Positions 6,038 through 14,890 of a DNA stretch of 64,000 nt are shown here, piece after piece. Position numbers and translations under genes: made by a program. Source of the stretch: Geomonas diazotrophica (lineage in GTDB: Bacteria; Desulfobacterota; Desulfuromonadia; Geobacterales; Geobacteraceae). The stretch's first letter is position 1. Each line of letters starts with the position of its first letter. Under the pieces are notes generated by a model that was given only the letters and a program-made list of their open reading frames with translations, had not been told where the DNA came from and made no database searches. The stretch spans positions 1 to 64,000 of the forward strand of contig NZ_JAHLMF010000003.1 in NCBI RefSeq assembly GCF_018919385.1, written 5' to 3'.

Positions 6038-7471
6038 ATGGTCAAAGTGAAGAAGGTCGCCGTGAGCGGCATGCTCCTTTTGGGGAGCCTTTTTATGACA
6101 TCGGGGGCTGCCTTCGCGCTGCATCCCGAGCTGGTGGTGCCGGAAAAGGTGGAGTGCAACGTGAAGGCGTGCCAGGAAATCATGCGCCTGGGCAACAAGT
6201 ACCAGGTGGAGGGGCTCTTTTCCAAGGAGTTCCAGGAAGGAAAAGCGCAATGCTCCCGCATGGACGTGGCGCTGGCGGTGCATCTTCTCACCGAGAAGAT
6301 GGCGGAGAAGGTGGTCAAGGAGGGGAACCAGGCGGTGGACAAGGAGGACCTGGTGCTCCTGAGCGACCTCAAGGAGGAACTGCGCGCCGAGATGCTCCTG
6401 GTCGGCACCAGGACCTTCCAGTCGCGCCATGAGGACCTGGGAACCAAGTTCACCGCCCTGACCAAGAACATCGCCCTCTCGGGCGGGATGGTGGGCGTGC
6501 TGCAAGGGTCGATCGGCAACAAGCCCAAGGACTCTACGGACGTGGTAGGGCGGGCTGATCTCGTGTTCAACTTCAAGGTGGGTGAGAACACCATCGCGGT
6601 CATCGACGTCGAGGCGACCGGCGGCGACGGCGTCGACGCCAGGGTCCCCTCCTTCTCCGGGATGAACGGCGTGGCCGGTTCGACCGGCGACCGGGTCCGC
6701 TTCCGCGAGGCATGGATCGAGCACTCCGCTCTCAGCGACCGCCTCCTGCTTACCGCGGGCAAGGTCGATCTCTCCAACTACTTCGACACCAACGCCGTTG
6801 CGGGCGACGAAAACAGCCAGTTCCTCTCCGGCGCCTTCGTTCATTCCGCCGTGCTTCCCTTCCCGGCCAACGGCCCGGGTGCGCGGATCCAGGCCAAGCT
6901 GGCGGAGCCCCTTACTTTCGGAGTCGGCTACGGCAGCGGCGACGCCGACAGCGCGAACGACTCGGACAGCAACGACATCTTCGATCACGGCTTCGGCATC
7001 GCAGAACTTGCCTACAAGCACAAGGCGGGCGAACTCGAGGGGAACTACCGGATCTACGGCGCCTTCGATAGCGCACCGGCGGACGGGACCCGCAAGCTGG
7101 TCGGCAAAAGCGCCTACGGCCTGGGAGTCAGCTTCGACCAGCAGGTCACCGACAAGCTCACCCTCTTCGCCCGCTATGGCCAGCGCGACAAGGATGTCTA
7201 CGCGGCAACCCGCGCCTGGAGTGCCGGCGGCCAATACCTGGGGCTCGTCGCCGGCCGCAAGGACGACGTGCTGGGCTTCGCCTACGGGCAGGTGAAGGCG
7301 GCGCGTACCGTGGCCGATGCCCAGGAGAAGCTTGCTGAGATCTATTACAGGTACAAGGCAAGCGACCAGATCGAGATCTCGCCTGTGGCGCAGTACCTGG
7401 TGCACCCGGCGGGCCTTAGCGGTAACGACGACGTGCTGGCGCTCGCGCTGCGCGCGAAGATCAGCTTCTAG
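6038..7471 (+). CDS. Outer-membrane porin, OprB/iron-uptake-porin-like
   Basis: A 477-aa secreted protein with a signal peptide (about 1-27, MVKVKKVAVSGMLLLGSLFM then TSGAAFA). Residues about 28-130 are helical (CQEIMRLGNKYQVEGLFSKEF, LLTEKMAEKVVK) and recall the periplasmic anchoring segment of cyanobacterial SLH-OprB porins. From about 150 the sequence is a run of alternating beta strands ending in ALRAKISF, with the terminal Phe that outer-membrane barrels need for assembly. It is the first gene of an operon with feoA-feoA-feoB 67 bp downstream, so passage of ferrous iron or an iron complex across the outer membrane is the natural inference. Specificity is unproven. Confidence 0.75.
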   Translation: MVKVKKVAVSGMLLLGSLFMTSGAAFALHPELVVPEKVECNVKACQEIMRLGNKYQVEGLFSKEFQEGKAQCSRMDVALAVHLLTEKMAEKVVKEGNQAVDKEDLVLLSDLKEELRAEMLLVGTRTFQSRHEDLGTKFTALTKNIALSGGMVGVLQGSIGNKPKDSTDVVGRADLVFNFKVGENTIAVIDVEATGGDGVDARVPSFSGMNGVAGSTGDRVRFREAWIEHSALSDRLLLTAGKVDLSNYFDTNAVAGDENSQFLSGAFVHSAVLPFPANGPGARIQAKLAEPLTFGVGYGSGDADSANDSDSNDIFDHGFGIAELAYKHKAGELEGNYRIYGAFDSAPADGTRKLVGKSAYGLGVSFDQQVTDKLTLFARYGQRDKDVYAATRAWSAGGQYLGLVAGRKDDVLGFAYGQVKAARTVADAQEKLAEIYYRYKASDQIEISPVAQYLVHPAGLSGNDDVLALALRAKISF

Positions 7472-7538
7472 AGAGGCGGACACAAGGGGGGCGGCGCCAC
7501 CCGACGCCGCTTGTACGGCACACAGTAAAGGAGCGTGG

Positions 7539-7793
7539 ATGATACCTCTGGGACTTTTAAGCGCAGGCGAAAACGGCGAGATCGTCGAGATCGTGTTCGG
7601 CAAGGGGGAGGCGGGTCGCGCCGGGAGCGCCGAACAGGATAAGAGCATGGTCCGGGTCGAGGAGATGGGGCTTCGGATCGGCAAGAACGTTGAAATGCTG
7701 ACCAACGGCGGCAGCACCATCCTGCTCAGGGTGGACGAGGCGCGGATCGCCCTGGCCCGCCGCATGGCGATGAAAATCATGGTGAGGAGATAG
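7539..7793 (+). CDS. FeoA-domain protein (first of two)
   Basis: This 84-aa SH3-like protein starts with ATG behind AAAGGAG. It has the FeoA pattern MIPLGLLSAGENGEIVEI, VEEMGLRIGKNVEML and TILLRVDEARIALARRMAMKI. Residues 22-36 (GKGEAGRAGSAEQDK) form an insert absent from the short FeoA next door. FeoA proteins are small cytoplasmic partners of the FeoB ferrous-iron transporter. It is only 4 bp upstream of the second feoA. Two FeoA proteins with one FeoB are common in Geobacter-type organisms; one may be regulatory. Confidence 0.88.
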   Translation: MIPLGLLSAGENGEIVEIVFGKGEAGRAGSAEQDKSMVRVEEMGLRIGKNVEMLTNGGSTILLRVDEARIALARRMAMKIMVRR

Positions 7794-7797
7794 CGAG

Positions 7798-8025
7798 ATG
7801 AATCTGGCAAGGCTGAAGCCCGGGCAGAAGGGGACCATCACCTCGATCGGGTCGATCGGACCTTTGAAAAGGCGGCTCATGGATATGGGGGTGTTGGTGG
7901 GTGAAGAGGTCAAGGTGCTCAAGGTGGCACCCATGGGCGACCCCATCGAGGTGAGCATCAAGAGCTACAACCTGTCCCTCAGGAAGAAGGAAGCGGAAGG
8001 TATCGCGGTGGAGGTGGCGGGATGA
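7798..8025 (+). CDS. feoA: Ferrous iron transport protein A
   Basis: A 75-aa FeoA of standard length, with LKPGQKGTITSIG, LKRRLMDMGVLVGEEVKVLKVAPMGDPIEV and LSLRKKEAEGIAVEV, all matching the SH3-like FeoA fold. Its stop codon overlaps the feoB start (ATGA, 8022-8025), so the two are translationally coupled. It probably binds the FeoB G-domain region on the cytoplasmic side and supports Fe(II) uptake. Confidence 0.92.
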   Translation: MNLARLKPGQKGTITSIGSIGPLKRRLMDMGVLVGEEVKVLKVAPMGDPIEVSIKSYNLSLRKKEAEGIAVEVAG

Positions 8026-10235
8026 GCACGCAGTTGAAGTACAAGGACGAGGAGTCAGACGGCGAGATCTCCGGGCGCAGCGCCGAGGCGCGCGTCATCA
8101 CCGTGGCAGTCGCGGGCAACCCGAATTCCGGCAAGTCCACGCTGATCAACGCCATCGCCGGCACCAGGCTCCACGTCGGCAACTGGGCCGGGGTGACCGT
8201 GGAGAAGAAGGAGGCCCTCTTCGACTTCGGCGGCAGGAAGATCCGCCTGGTCGACCTTCCCGGGACCTACTCGCTCTCCCCCTACTCGCAGGAGGAGATC
8301 GTGGCGCGGGATTACCTGGTCCACGAGCGCCCGGATCTCATCATCAACGTGGTGGATGCCACCAACCTGGAGCGCAACCTCTACCTCACCGTGCAGATCA
8401 TGGAACTGGGCATCCCCGTGGTCATGGCGCTCAATATCTACGACGAGGCGCAGGAGAAGGGATACCGGATCGACGGCAAGGCGATGGAAGAGATGCTTGG
8501 TATCGCGGTGGTTCCCACTTCGGCCACCAGGAAGACCGGGCTCGACCAGTTGCTCGACACTGCGCTGCGGGTGGCTGACGCCCCGAAGCAGCGGGTCCCG
8601 AAAAAGCTCAACTACGGTGAGGACATCGAGGTCGCCTGCGACTACCTGGCCAAGTCCTTCCGCACCAGTTATCCGGCGCTGACCGACAGCTACCCGCAGC
8701 GCTGGCTGCTCTTGAAGCTCATGGAGCAGGACAGCCACGTCATGAGGGAACTGGACCTGGACGACCTCGACTTCCTGGACCAGGCGCTGCACCACCTGAG
8801 GAAGGCCCACGGCGAGGACATCGAGTCTATCATGGCCGACGCCCGCTACTCGCTCGCCTCCGGGCTGACCCGCGAAGTGCTGCACAAGCCAGAGCTGCGC
8901 CCTACCGAGATCACCGAGAAGATCGACAAGATCGTGCTGAACCGTTTCCTGGGGATCCCGATCTTCATGGCCGCCATGTGGCTGCTGTTCAAGCTCACCT
9001 TCGACCTGTCCGCCCCGTTTGGGGCCTGGCTCGGCTCCATGACCGACGGTCCATTCAAGCGTTGGGCCTCCGCCCTGCTGACCCCTCTGGGGGCGCCGGA
9101 CTGGACCGTGTCGCTGGTGAACGACGGGGTGATCGCCGGGGTGGGCTCGGTCATCGTCTTCGTGCCGGTCATCTTCGCCATGATGTTCTTCATCACCTTC
9201 CTGGAGGGGAGCGGCTACATGGCGCGCGCCGCCTTCGTGATGGACCGCACCATGCACGCCATAGGCCTGCACGGCAAATCATTCATACCGATGCTGCTCG
9301 GTTTCGGCTGCAACGTCCCGGGGATCTACGCGACGCGCACCCTGGAGAACCCCAAGGACAAGGTGCTGACCGCGCTCTTGGTGCCGCTCATGTCCTGCGG
9401 CGCGCGCCTGCCGGTGTACGTGGTCTTCGTTTCCGCCTTCTTCCCCAACAACTCCAGCACGGTGATCTGGTCGTTGTACGTGATGGGGATACTGCTCGCG
9501 GTGCTGATGGGGCTCATCTTCAAGAAGACGCTGTTCCGCGGCGAGGCCCCCATGTTCATCATGGAGCTCCCCCCCTACCGCATGCCTTCCCTGCACAGCC
9601 TCTGCGTGCACACCTGGGAGAAGGGGAAGCACTTCCTGTACAAGGCCGGTACCTATATCTTCGCGGTCTCGATCCTGGTCTGGTTTCTGTTGAACCTTCC
9701 CTGGGGGGTCGAGCACAAGCGCGATTCTTACCTGGGGCAGGCGGGCGCTGTGGTGGCGCCGGTGTTCCAGCCCATGGGTTTTGGCACCTGGGAGGCGGCA
9801 TCGTCCCTGATCTCAGGCGTCATCGCCAAGGAGATCGTGGTCGGCACCATGGGCGAAATCTACGCGCCCAAGAAGGAAGAGCAGGCGGAGGTGCCGACCC
9901 TGCAGGAGGATCTGAAGGAGATTGGGGTTTCCTTCGGCGCGGCCTGCAGCAAGGCGGTCAAGACGCTCCTGTATCTGCCGGTACCGGAGGAGAAGGAGAA
10001 GGACCGTTCCGCGCTAAAACAGGCGCTGCTGGGGGTATTCACCCCGCTGTCGTCCTACGCCTTCATGGTGTTCGTGCTGCTCTACATGCCCTGCGTGGTG
10101 GCGATCGCCGCCATGCGCCAGGAGTTCGGTACCTGGAAATGGGCCGTGGTGGGGCTTGGTTATCAGACCGCGCTGGCCTGGTGCGCCGCGCTGATCGTCT
10201 ATCAGGGGGGAAGAGTCCTGGGGCTGGGAGGTTGA
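8022..10235 (+). CDS. feoB: Ferrous iron transport protein B
   Basis: A 737-aa GTP-dependent Fe(II) permease of the inner membrane. The N-terminal G domain has G1 GNPNSGKST (32-40), G2 Thr near 59, G3 DLPG (78-81) and G4 NIYD (138-141). A helical GDI-like region follows. From about 310 there are multiple membrane helices with the two Gate motifs: GSGYMARAAFVMDR with GFGCNVPGI (about 427) and LMSCGARLPVYVVF (about 456). The Cys in each gate is conserved. Length and order are those of complete FeoB. It overlaps feoA upstream and is followed after 1 bp by its small Cys-rich partner. Confidence 0.96.
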   Translation: MSTQLKYKDEESDGEISGRSAEARVITVAVAGNPNSGKSTLINAIAGTRLHVGNWAGVTVEKKEALFDFGGRKIRLVDLPGTYSLSPYSQEEIVARDYLVHERPDLIINVVDATNLERNLYLTVQIMELGIPVVMALNIYDEAQEKGYRIDGKAMEEMLGIAVVPTSATRKTGLDQLLDTALRVADAPKQRVPKKLNYGEDIEVACDYLAKSFRTSYPALTDSYPQRWLLLKLMEQDSHVMRELDLDDLDFLDQALHHLRKAHGEDIESIMADARYSLASGLTREVLHKPELRPTEITEKIDKIVLNRFLGIPIFMAAMWLLFKLTFDLSAPFGAWLGSMTDGPFKRWASALLTPLGAPDWTVSLVNDGVIAGVGSVIVFVPVIFAMMFFITFLEGSGYMARAAFVMDRTMHAIGLHGKSFIPMLLGFGCNVPGIYATRTLENPKDKVLTALLVPLMSCGARLPVYVVFVSAFFPNNSSTVIWSLYVMGILLAVLMGLIFKKTLFRGEAPMFIMELPPYRMPSLHSLCVHTWEKGKHFLYKAGTYIFAVSILVWFLLNLPWGVEHKRDSYLGQAGAVVAPVFQPMGFGTWEAASSLISGVIAKEIVVGTMGEIYAPKKEEQAEVPTLQEDLKEIGVSFGAACSKAVKTLLYLPVPEEKEKDRSALKQALLGVFTPLSSYAFMVFVLLYMPCVVAIAAMRQEFGTWKWAVVGLGYQTALAWCAALIVYQGGRVLGLGG

Positions 10236-10236
10236 C

Positions 10237-10362
10237 ATGGGAATCGCAGACGCAATCATCGCGGCCCTCCTCGTAGGGGGAGCCTGCTACATCCTGTACG
10301 CCACGCTCTGGAAGAAGAAGGGGTGCTGCGGTTGCGAAGGGGGGAGCTGCTGCAAGAAGTAA
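10237..10362 (+). CDS. FeoB-associated Cys-rich membrane peptide
   Basis: A 41-aa protein beginning 1 bp after the feoB stop. One membrane helix (about 4-22, ADAIIAALLVGGACYILYA) is followed by a Lys-rich patch and a cytoplasmic Cys cluster GCCGCEGGSCCKK. This is the FeoB-associated Cys-rich family (sometimes placed with FeoC), thought to assist FeoB through metal or redox chemistry. The operon ends here, with a terminator 17 bp later. Confidence 0.85.
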   Translation: MGIADAIIAALLVGGACYILYATLWKKKGCCGCEGGSCCKK

Positions 10363-10378
10363 CGCGCTGAAACGACGA

Positions 10379-10405
10379 GGGCCGGGGAAGTTCCCCGGCC
10401 CTTTG
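10379..10405 (+). terminator. Intrinsic terminator of the porin-feo operon
   Basis: GGGCCGGGGAA (10379-10389) and TTCCCCGGCCC (10391-10401) form an 11-bp perfect stem followed by TTT. It closes the operon that begins at 5591. Confidence 0.85.
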
Positions 10406-10424
10406 CGGTTGGTGGTCGGTTTTT

Positions 10425-10601
10425 TCAGGCGTAGACGGAGAACCCCTCCGGCGGGTTCACCGCGGCCGCTTGCTGGGCCAGGATGTTGGCCATCTGCATC
10501 TGGGCGTTGGCCGCGTTCTTCATCAACTCCATGGAGGCCGACTGCTGGGCGAGAGCAGCGGCGCCTGCTACCTGCATGGTTGCTATGGTGGTTACATCCA
10601 T
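10425..10601 (-). CDS. YjfB-like putative motility peptide
   Basis: A 58-aa protein starting at ATG 10601 behind GCAGGAGGACACGTT. It begins MDVTTIATMQVAGAAALAQQ, is Ala/Gln/Met-rich and helical, then ends NPPEGFSVYA. This matches the YjfB family of small proteins, annotated as putative motility factors because of flagellar co-regulation in Bacillus; no biochemical role is established. It is a single gene between the converging feo terminator and the hydrolase-OsmC gene. The nearby chemoreceptor at 12242 is on the other strand. Confidence 0.72.
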   Translation of the reverse strand: MDVTTIATMQVAGAAALAQQSASMELMKNAANAQMQMANILAQQAAAVNPPEGFSVYA

Positions 10602-10711
10602 AACGTGTCCTCCTGCAGCCCCTTATCTCGGCCGCTGCAGCTCTTTTCGGCAGGGAGGCTGCGATCCTTGAGGGGAAATCGCTCCGCCCTCCCCTTTCCC
10701 GCGCCCGGCGG

Positions 10712-11968
10712 CTATACCTCTACGTTCAGGGTGCTTCCTTTCAGTGTGGTCTCCACCCGGATCTCGCCGGTGAGGGTGCGGTGCACCGGGCATTTCTCCG
10801 CGATCTCCAGGAGCTTCTCCCTCTGCTCCAGGTCGAGCTCCCCGATCAACTCAAGCTCCCGTATGAACTTGTCGATGCGTCGGTCCTCGGACTCGCAGTC
10901 GCGGCAGTCCTCGGCGTGGATCCTGTGATGGGAAAGCCGCACCAGCGCCTCGACGAGCGGCCACCCCTTGCGCCGGGCGTACATCTGGACGGTCATGGTG
11001 GTGCAGGCTGCGAGCGCGGCCATCAGGAACTCGTAGGGGGAGGGCCCCTCGTTGCTGCCGCCGTAACTGACCGGTTCGTCGGCGGTCAGGCTGAAACCGT
11101 TGGCGAAGATTTCGGTGCGGAACCCTTCGGCACCGGTGCGGGCGGTGACCCTGTTGTCCGAGGCCTGGGAATCCGGCTGAGCCACGGGCTCGGCCTCGGC
11201 CTCGGCCGCGCCGAGATAGCGGGTGGCCCAGGAGGCGATGACCTCCCCCGCATAGCGCGAGTCGGCGCCCTCGGAGAGGAGGTGGTCGGCGCTTCCCAGG
11301 GAGATGAAGCTCTTCGGGTGGTGGGCCGCCTGGAAGATCTGGGTCGCGTTGTCGATCTTCACGATGCCGTCTGCCGGTGAATGCAGCACGAGGAGAGCCC
11401 CCGCGAGATGTGCCAGGGTCTCGGCGGGACGCTGCGCCTCCAGGTCGTCGAGCAGGCTTTTCCTGATGGTGAAGTCGCTGCCCCCCAGGTTGACCGTCGC
11501 CTCTCCTTGCCGCTCGGCCTCTTCGGCCGACTCTCCCAGCAGGCGGCGCAGATGGGAAGGGCTGTAGGGAGCGGCGATGGTGGCCACCGCCGTGGCCGAA
11601 GGGATTTCGGCGGCGGCAACGAGCACCGCCGATCCGCCCAGCGAATGACCCACCAGCAGGCGCGGAGCCTGGTACTCGCGCTCCAGAAAACGTGCCGCCG
11701 CCACCAGGTCGGATACCTGCGAGGAGAAATCGGTGTCGGCGAAATCCCCCTCGCTCTCGCCCAGCCCCGTGAAGTCGAAACGAAGCACGGCTATGCGCCG
11801 GCTGCTCATGGCCCGCGTGATGTTGACCGCCGCCTTGATGTTCTTGGAGCAGGTGAAGCAGTGGGCGAAGATGGCGTAGGCCACCGGGCGCTCGTCGTCC
11901 GGGAGTTCCAGCCGGGCCGCCAGCCGGTAGCCGCTTCCGTTGGGAAAGGTGATCTTCTTCGTGTTCAT
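10712..11968 (-). CDS. Bifunctional alpha/beta-hydrolase - OsmC fusion protein
   Basis: A 418-aa fusion. Residues 1-255 are an alpha/beta hydrolase with nucleophile elbow GHSLGG (Ser109) and likely Asp200 and His229 to complete the triad. Residues about 275-418 are an OsmC/Ohr peroxide-reductase-like domain with its two cysteines, Cys322 (AACTTMTVQ) and Cys393 (EKCPVHR). This joint architecture is known in databases, but its substrate is not established; detoxification of organic peroxides or electrophiles is plausible. The start chosen is ATG 11968 behind CCGAGGAG. Its promoter lies about 60-90 nt upstream. Confidence 0.9.
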   Translation of the reverse strand: MNTKKITFPNGSGYRLAARLELPDDERPVAYAIFAHCFTCSKNIKAAVNITRAMSSRRIAVLRFDFTGLGESEGDFADTDFSSQVSDLVAAARFLEREYQAPRLLVGHSLGGSAVLVAAAEIPSATAVATIAAPYSPSHLRRLLGESAEEAERQGEATVNLGGSDFTIRKSLLDDLEAQRPAETLAHLAGALLVLHSPADGIVKIDNATQIFQAAHHPKSFISLGSADHLLSEGADSRYAGEVIASWATRYLGAAEAEAEPVAQPDSQASDNRVTARTGAEGFRTEIFANGFSLTADEPVSYGGSNEGPSPYEFLMAALAACTTMTVQMYARRKGWPLVEALVRLSHHRIHAEDCRDCESEDRRIDKFIRELELIGELDLEQREKLLEIAEKCPVHRTLTGEIRVETTLKGSTLNVEV

Positions 11969-12030
11969 GGCGAACTCCTCGGCGGGGCCGTCCTGGCCGT
12001 CGCGCACCCTGCGTTCTCGCAGCCAGGAAA

Positions 12031-12058
12031 ATGATAATTGCGGCCGGTCGCAAGTCAA
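12031..12058 (-). promoter_or_regulatory. Promoter of the hydrolase-OsmC gene
   Basis: On the minus strand TTGACT (12058-12053), 16 bp, TATCAT (12036-12031). The strip 12059-12241 between it and the divergent chemoreceptor holds a TATAAT at 12208-12213 that may be a plus-strand -10, and nothing else that I recognise. Confidence 0.5.
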
Positions 12059-12241
12059 TGGGTTGCCATTTCCCTGCTCATCGACAGGATTACCCCAACG
12101 GCAACCTGATGGGGGAAATCCGGATAATGGGATTTGAATCACAACATGGCAACTCTTTGCCTCTTTTCTCTTTAAGGAGAATGAGATATAAACGTAACCT
12201 CCATCATTATAATGTAATGCAATGCCATTGGGAGTCAGAAG

Positions 12242-14707
12242 ATGTTTGCAACGTGGTCGATCAAGAAGAGGGTTGTCGTTTCCGTTGTCGCTTTGTGTGT
12301 CGCCAGCATCACCATGCTGGGGCTGTTTGCCTACCTGTACCAGATGCACCAGATGCGGGAGGGACTAAAGGACGAAGCCGCCAACAGCGGTCGCCTGTTC
12401 GAGGCGATCCTGAAAGGGGACGCCGAGGGGTTGGCCCGCGCCCACGCCGGCCTCGACAAGCTCGACGTGCTGCTTGCTCCCTTTGCCGCAGGCAACAAGG
12501 ACGCGCTCCTTGCCGCGGCCAAGCCGATATTCGGCGAGATCAAGCAGAACAACAACATCACCCACATGTACTTCATCCAGCCTGACGGCAAGGTGCTGCT
12601 GCGGGCGCACAAGCCGGAGCAGGACGGGGACATCCTGAAGCGGGAAACGTTCCTGAAGGCCCAGGCCACCAAGCAGATGGCCTGGGGGCTGGAGATGGGG
12701 AAGAACTTCTTCTCGCTGCGCTGCGTGAAGCCCGTCAGCTACCGGGGAAGCGCGCTGGGCTACATGGAGGTGGCCGAGGAGATCGACCACGTCTTCCAGC
12801 AGATGAAGCAGATCACCGGTAACGACGTCACCCTCTTTCTCACCGAAGACTTCCTGAAGGGCAAGTCGACGGAGGTGAAGAGCGAGAAAGTCGGCTCCTT
12901 CCGCATCCTGTATCCGACCCAGAAGGAAGTGGCGCTCGGACTGGCGGCCAAGGTGCTGCCGGAGATGAACGAAGCGCTCAAGGAGCCGCAGCTTGCCATC
13001 GTCTCCCTGAAGGGGGGGAGGTACCTGGTCGGCGTCGGGCCGGTGAAAGACGCCTCCGGCGGGACCGTCGGCATCCTCTTCTCCCACAAGGAGATCAGCC
13101 CCCTGTTCGCTACCATGTGGAAGGGGGTGGCGGCGCAGCTGGGGATCTTCATCGCCATCCTGCTTGCCTCCATCGCGATTCTCTACCTGTCGCTCAAGCC
13201 GAGCCTGGATCTCTTCACCACGCTGAAGGAACACATAGTCTCCGTTACCACCACGTGGGACCTGAACCGCCGCCTCGAGGTGCAAACCGAGGACGAGATA
13301 GGCGCCATGGCCGCGGATTTCAACGCCATGACCGAGAAGCTCGCCCTGATGGTGCGGCAGGTGAGCCACTCCAGCAACGAGCTGGGCGCGGTTTCCGGCA
13401 ACCTCGTGCAGGTCTCCGGCACGGTCATGGGGGCTGCCGAACAGCAGTCGAGCTCGGTGAACGAGGCCTCCAGCGCCATGACCCAGATCACCGCCTCCAT
13501 CAAAGGGGTGGCGGGAGCTGTGGAGGGGCTGTCGCAGTCGGCCTCGGAGAGCTCCTCCTCGGTCTTGGAGATGGCTTCCAGCATCGAGGAAGTGGCGCTC
13601 AACGCCGAAGCGCTGGCCCAGCAGGTGGACGAGGTCGGCTCGGCGATCATCGAGATGGCCGCTTCAATCAAGCAGGTGGGGAGAAACGCCGACCTGCTCC
13701 TCGAAGAAGCCAGCATCAACTCCTCCTCCATCGTGGAAATGGACAGTTCCATCAAGGAGGTGGAGAAGAACGCGCTGAACACGGTGAAGATCTCCGAAGC
13801 GGTCAAGCAGGACGCGGAGGTGGGTAAGAGCGCCGTCGACTCCACCATCCTGGGGATCAGGGCCATCAAGGATTCCTCGCGCATCACCTCGGAGGTCATC
13901 GCCACCCTTTCCCAGCGCGCCGGCGACATCGGCGCCATACTGTCGGTCATCGACGACGTCGCGGAGCAGACCAACCTCTTGGCCCTCAACGCCGCGATTA
14001 TCGCGGCCCAGGCCGGCGAGCACGGCAAGGGGTTCGCGGTCGTGGCCGGCGAGATCAAGCAGCTTGCCGAGCGCACCAGCGCCTCCACCAGGAAGATCTC
14101 GGACGTGATCAACGGCGTCCTCGAGGAGACCGACCGCGCCGTGGTCGCCATCAGCCAGGCGGAGCAGAACATCGCCCAGGGAGAGGAACTCTCCCGCAGG
14201 TCCGGCGAGGCCCTGGAGCAGATCGTTGCCGGCGTGCAGCAGGCGACCGAGCAGGTGAACGGCATCGCCCGGGCCACCGCCGAACAGGCGCGCGGCAGCC
14301 TGATGATCAGGGAAACAACCGAAAAGGTCACCACCATGGTGCGCCAGATCGCCATATCGACCCGCGAGCAGGGGGAGGGGAGCAGCCTCGTGCTGAACGC
14401 GGTGGAGAAGATGAAGGTGCTCACCGACCAGGTGAAGAACTCCACCCGCGAGCAGAGCAACGTCGGGAACTTCATCGCCCAGTCCACCGAGAACATCACC
14501 GAGATGATCCGCCACATCAAGAAGGCCTGCGACGAGCAGAGCAAGGGGGCCGACCAGGTGCTTCCGGCGGTCGAGAGCATCAAGGCCGCCACGGAGACCA
14601 ACCTCGGCGCGGTCAAGGTGCTCGGCGAAAGCATGTCGGCGCTCGCCGGCCAGATCACCGTCCTGCAAAACGAGATCGACCGCTTCGACGTCTCGTCCAA
14701 GGGGTAG
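12242..14707 (+). CDS. Methyl-accepting chemotaxis protein with Cache-type sensor
   Basis: An 821-aa transmembrane chemoreceptor. TM1 is about 8-30, a periplasmic domain of about 265 residues resembling a single Cache (sCache) follows, TM2 is about 299-319, then a HAMP domain and a long cytoplasmic coiled coil. The signalling tip [15 protein letters not shown] (about 571) differs from the usual [19 protein letters not shown] by reading [20 protein letters not shown]. It relays ligand binding to a CheA-CheW array. Gln/Glu pairs in the helices suit methylation; no C-terminal CheR-tethering pentapeptide is seen. It is monocistronic, ending at a strong palindromic terminator. Confidence 0.92.
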   Translation: MFATWSIKKRVVVSVVALCVASITMLGLFAYLYQMHQMREGLKDEAANSGRLFEAILKGDAEGLARAHAGLDKLDVLLAPFAAGNKDALLAAAKPIFGEIKQNNNITHMYFIQPDGKVLLRAHKPEQDGDILKRETFLKAQATKQMAWGLEMGKNFFSLRCVKPVSYRGSALGYMEVAEEIDHVFQQMKQITGNDVTLFLTEDFLKGKSTEVKSEKVGSFRILYPTQKEVALGLAAKVLPEMNEALKEPQLAIVSLKGGRYLVGVGPVKDASGGTVGILFSHKEISPLFATMWKGVAAQLGIFIAILLASIAILYLSLKPSLDLFTTLKEHIVSVTTTWDLNRRLEVQTEDEIGAMAADFNAMTEKLALMVRQVSHSSNELGAVSGNLVQVSGTVMGAAEQQSSSVNEASSAMTQITASIKGVAGAVEGLSQSASESSSSVLEMASSIEEVALNAEALAQQVDEVGSAIIEMAASIKQVGRNADLLLEEASINSSSIVEMDSSIKEVEKNALNTVKISEAVKQDAEVGKSAVDSTILGIRAIKDSSRITSEVIATLSQRAGDIGAILSVIDDVAEQTNLLALNAAIIAAQAGEHGKGFAVVAGEIKQLAERTSASTRKISDVINGVLEETDRAVVAISQAEQNIAQGEELSRRSGEALEQIVAGVQQATEQVNGIARATAEQARGSLMIRETTEKVTTMVRQIAISTREQGEGSSLVLNAVEKMKVLTDQVKNSTREQSNVGNFIAQSTENITEMIRHIKKACDEQSKGADQVLPAVESIKAATETNLGAVKVLGESMSALAGQITVLQNEIDRFDVSSKG

Positions 14708-14741
14708 ATTGCCGACCATCGCAAGACCGTTGACCACTGTA

Positions 14742-14769
14742 GGGGCGAATGATCATTCGCCCCTTTTTT
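14742..14769 (+). terminator. Perfect palindrome plus T-tract; also a copy of the GGGGCGAAT repeat
   Basis: GGGGCGAATGA (14742-14752) and its exact complement (14753-14763) give an 11-bp stem followed by six T's. Copies of the same palindrome without the T-tract occur elsewhere in the window, so a dispersed repeat appears to serve as this gene's terminator. Confidence 0.8.
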
Positions 14770-14890
14770 CATTCCGCCGCCACACCACTTCCCGACAGCG
14801 CCGGTAAAACCGGGTATAATTCCTGGCGTTGCTCAATCCCCAGAGCGGGGCCCGCAGCCACTCCGCTCCGAGAAAGGCGGCCGGTGCGCC

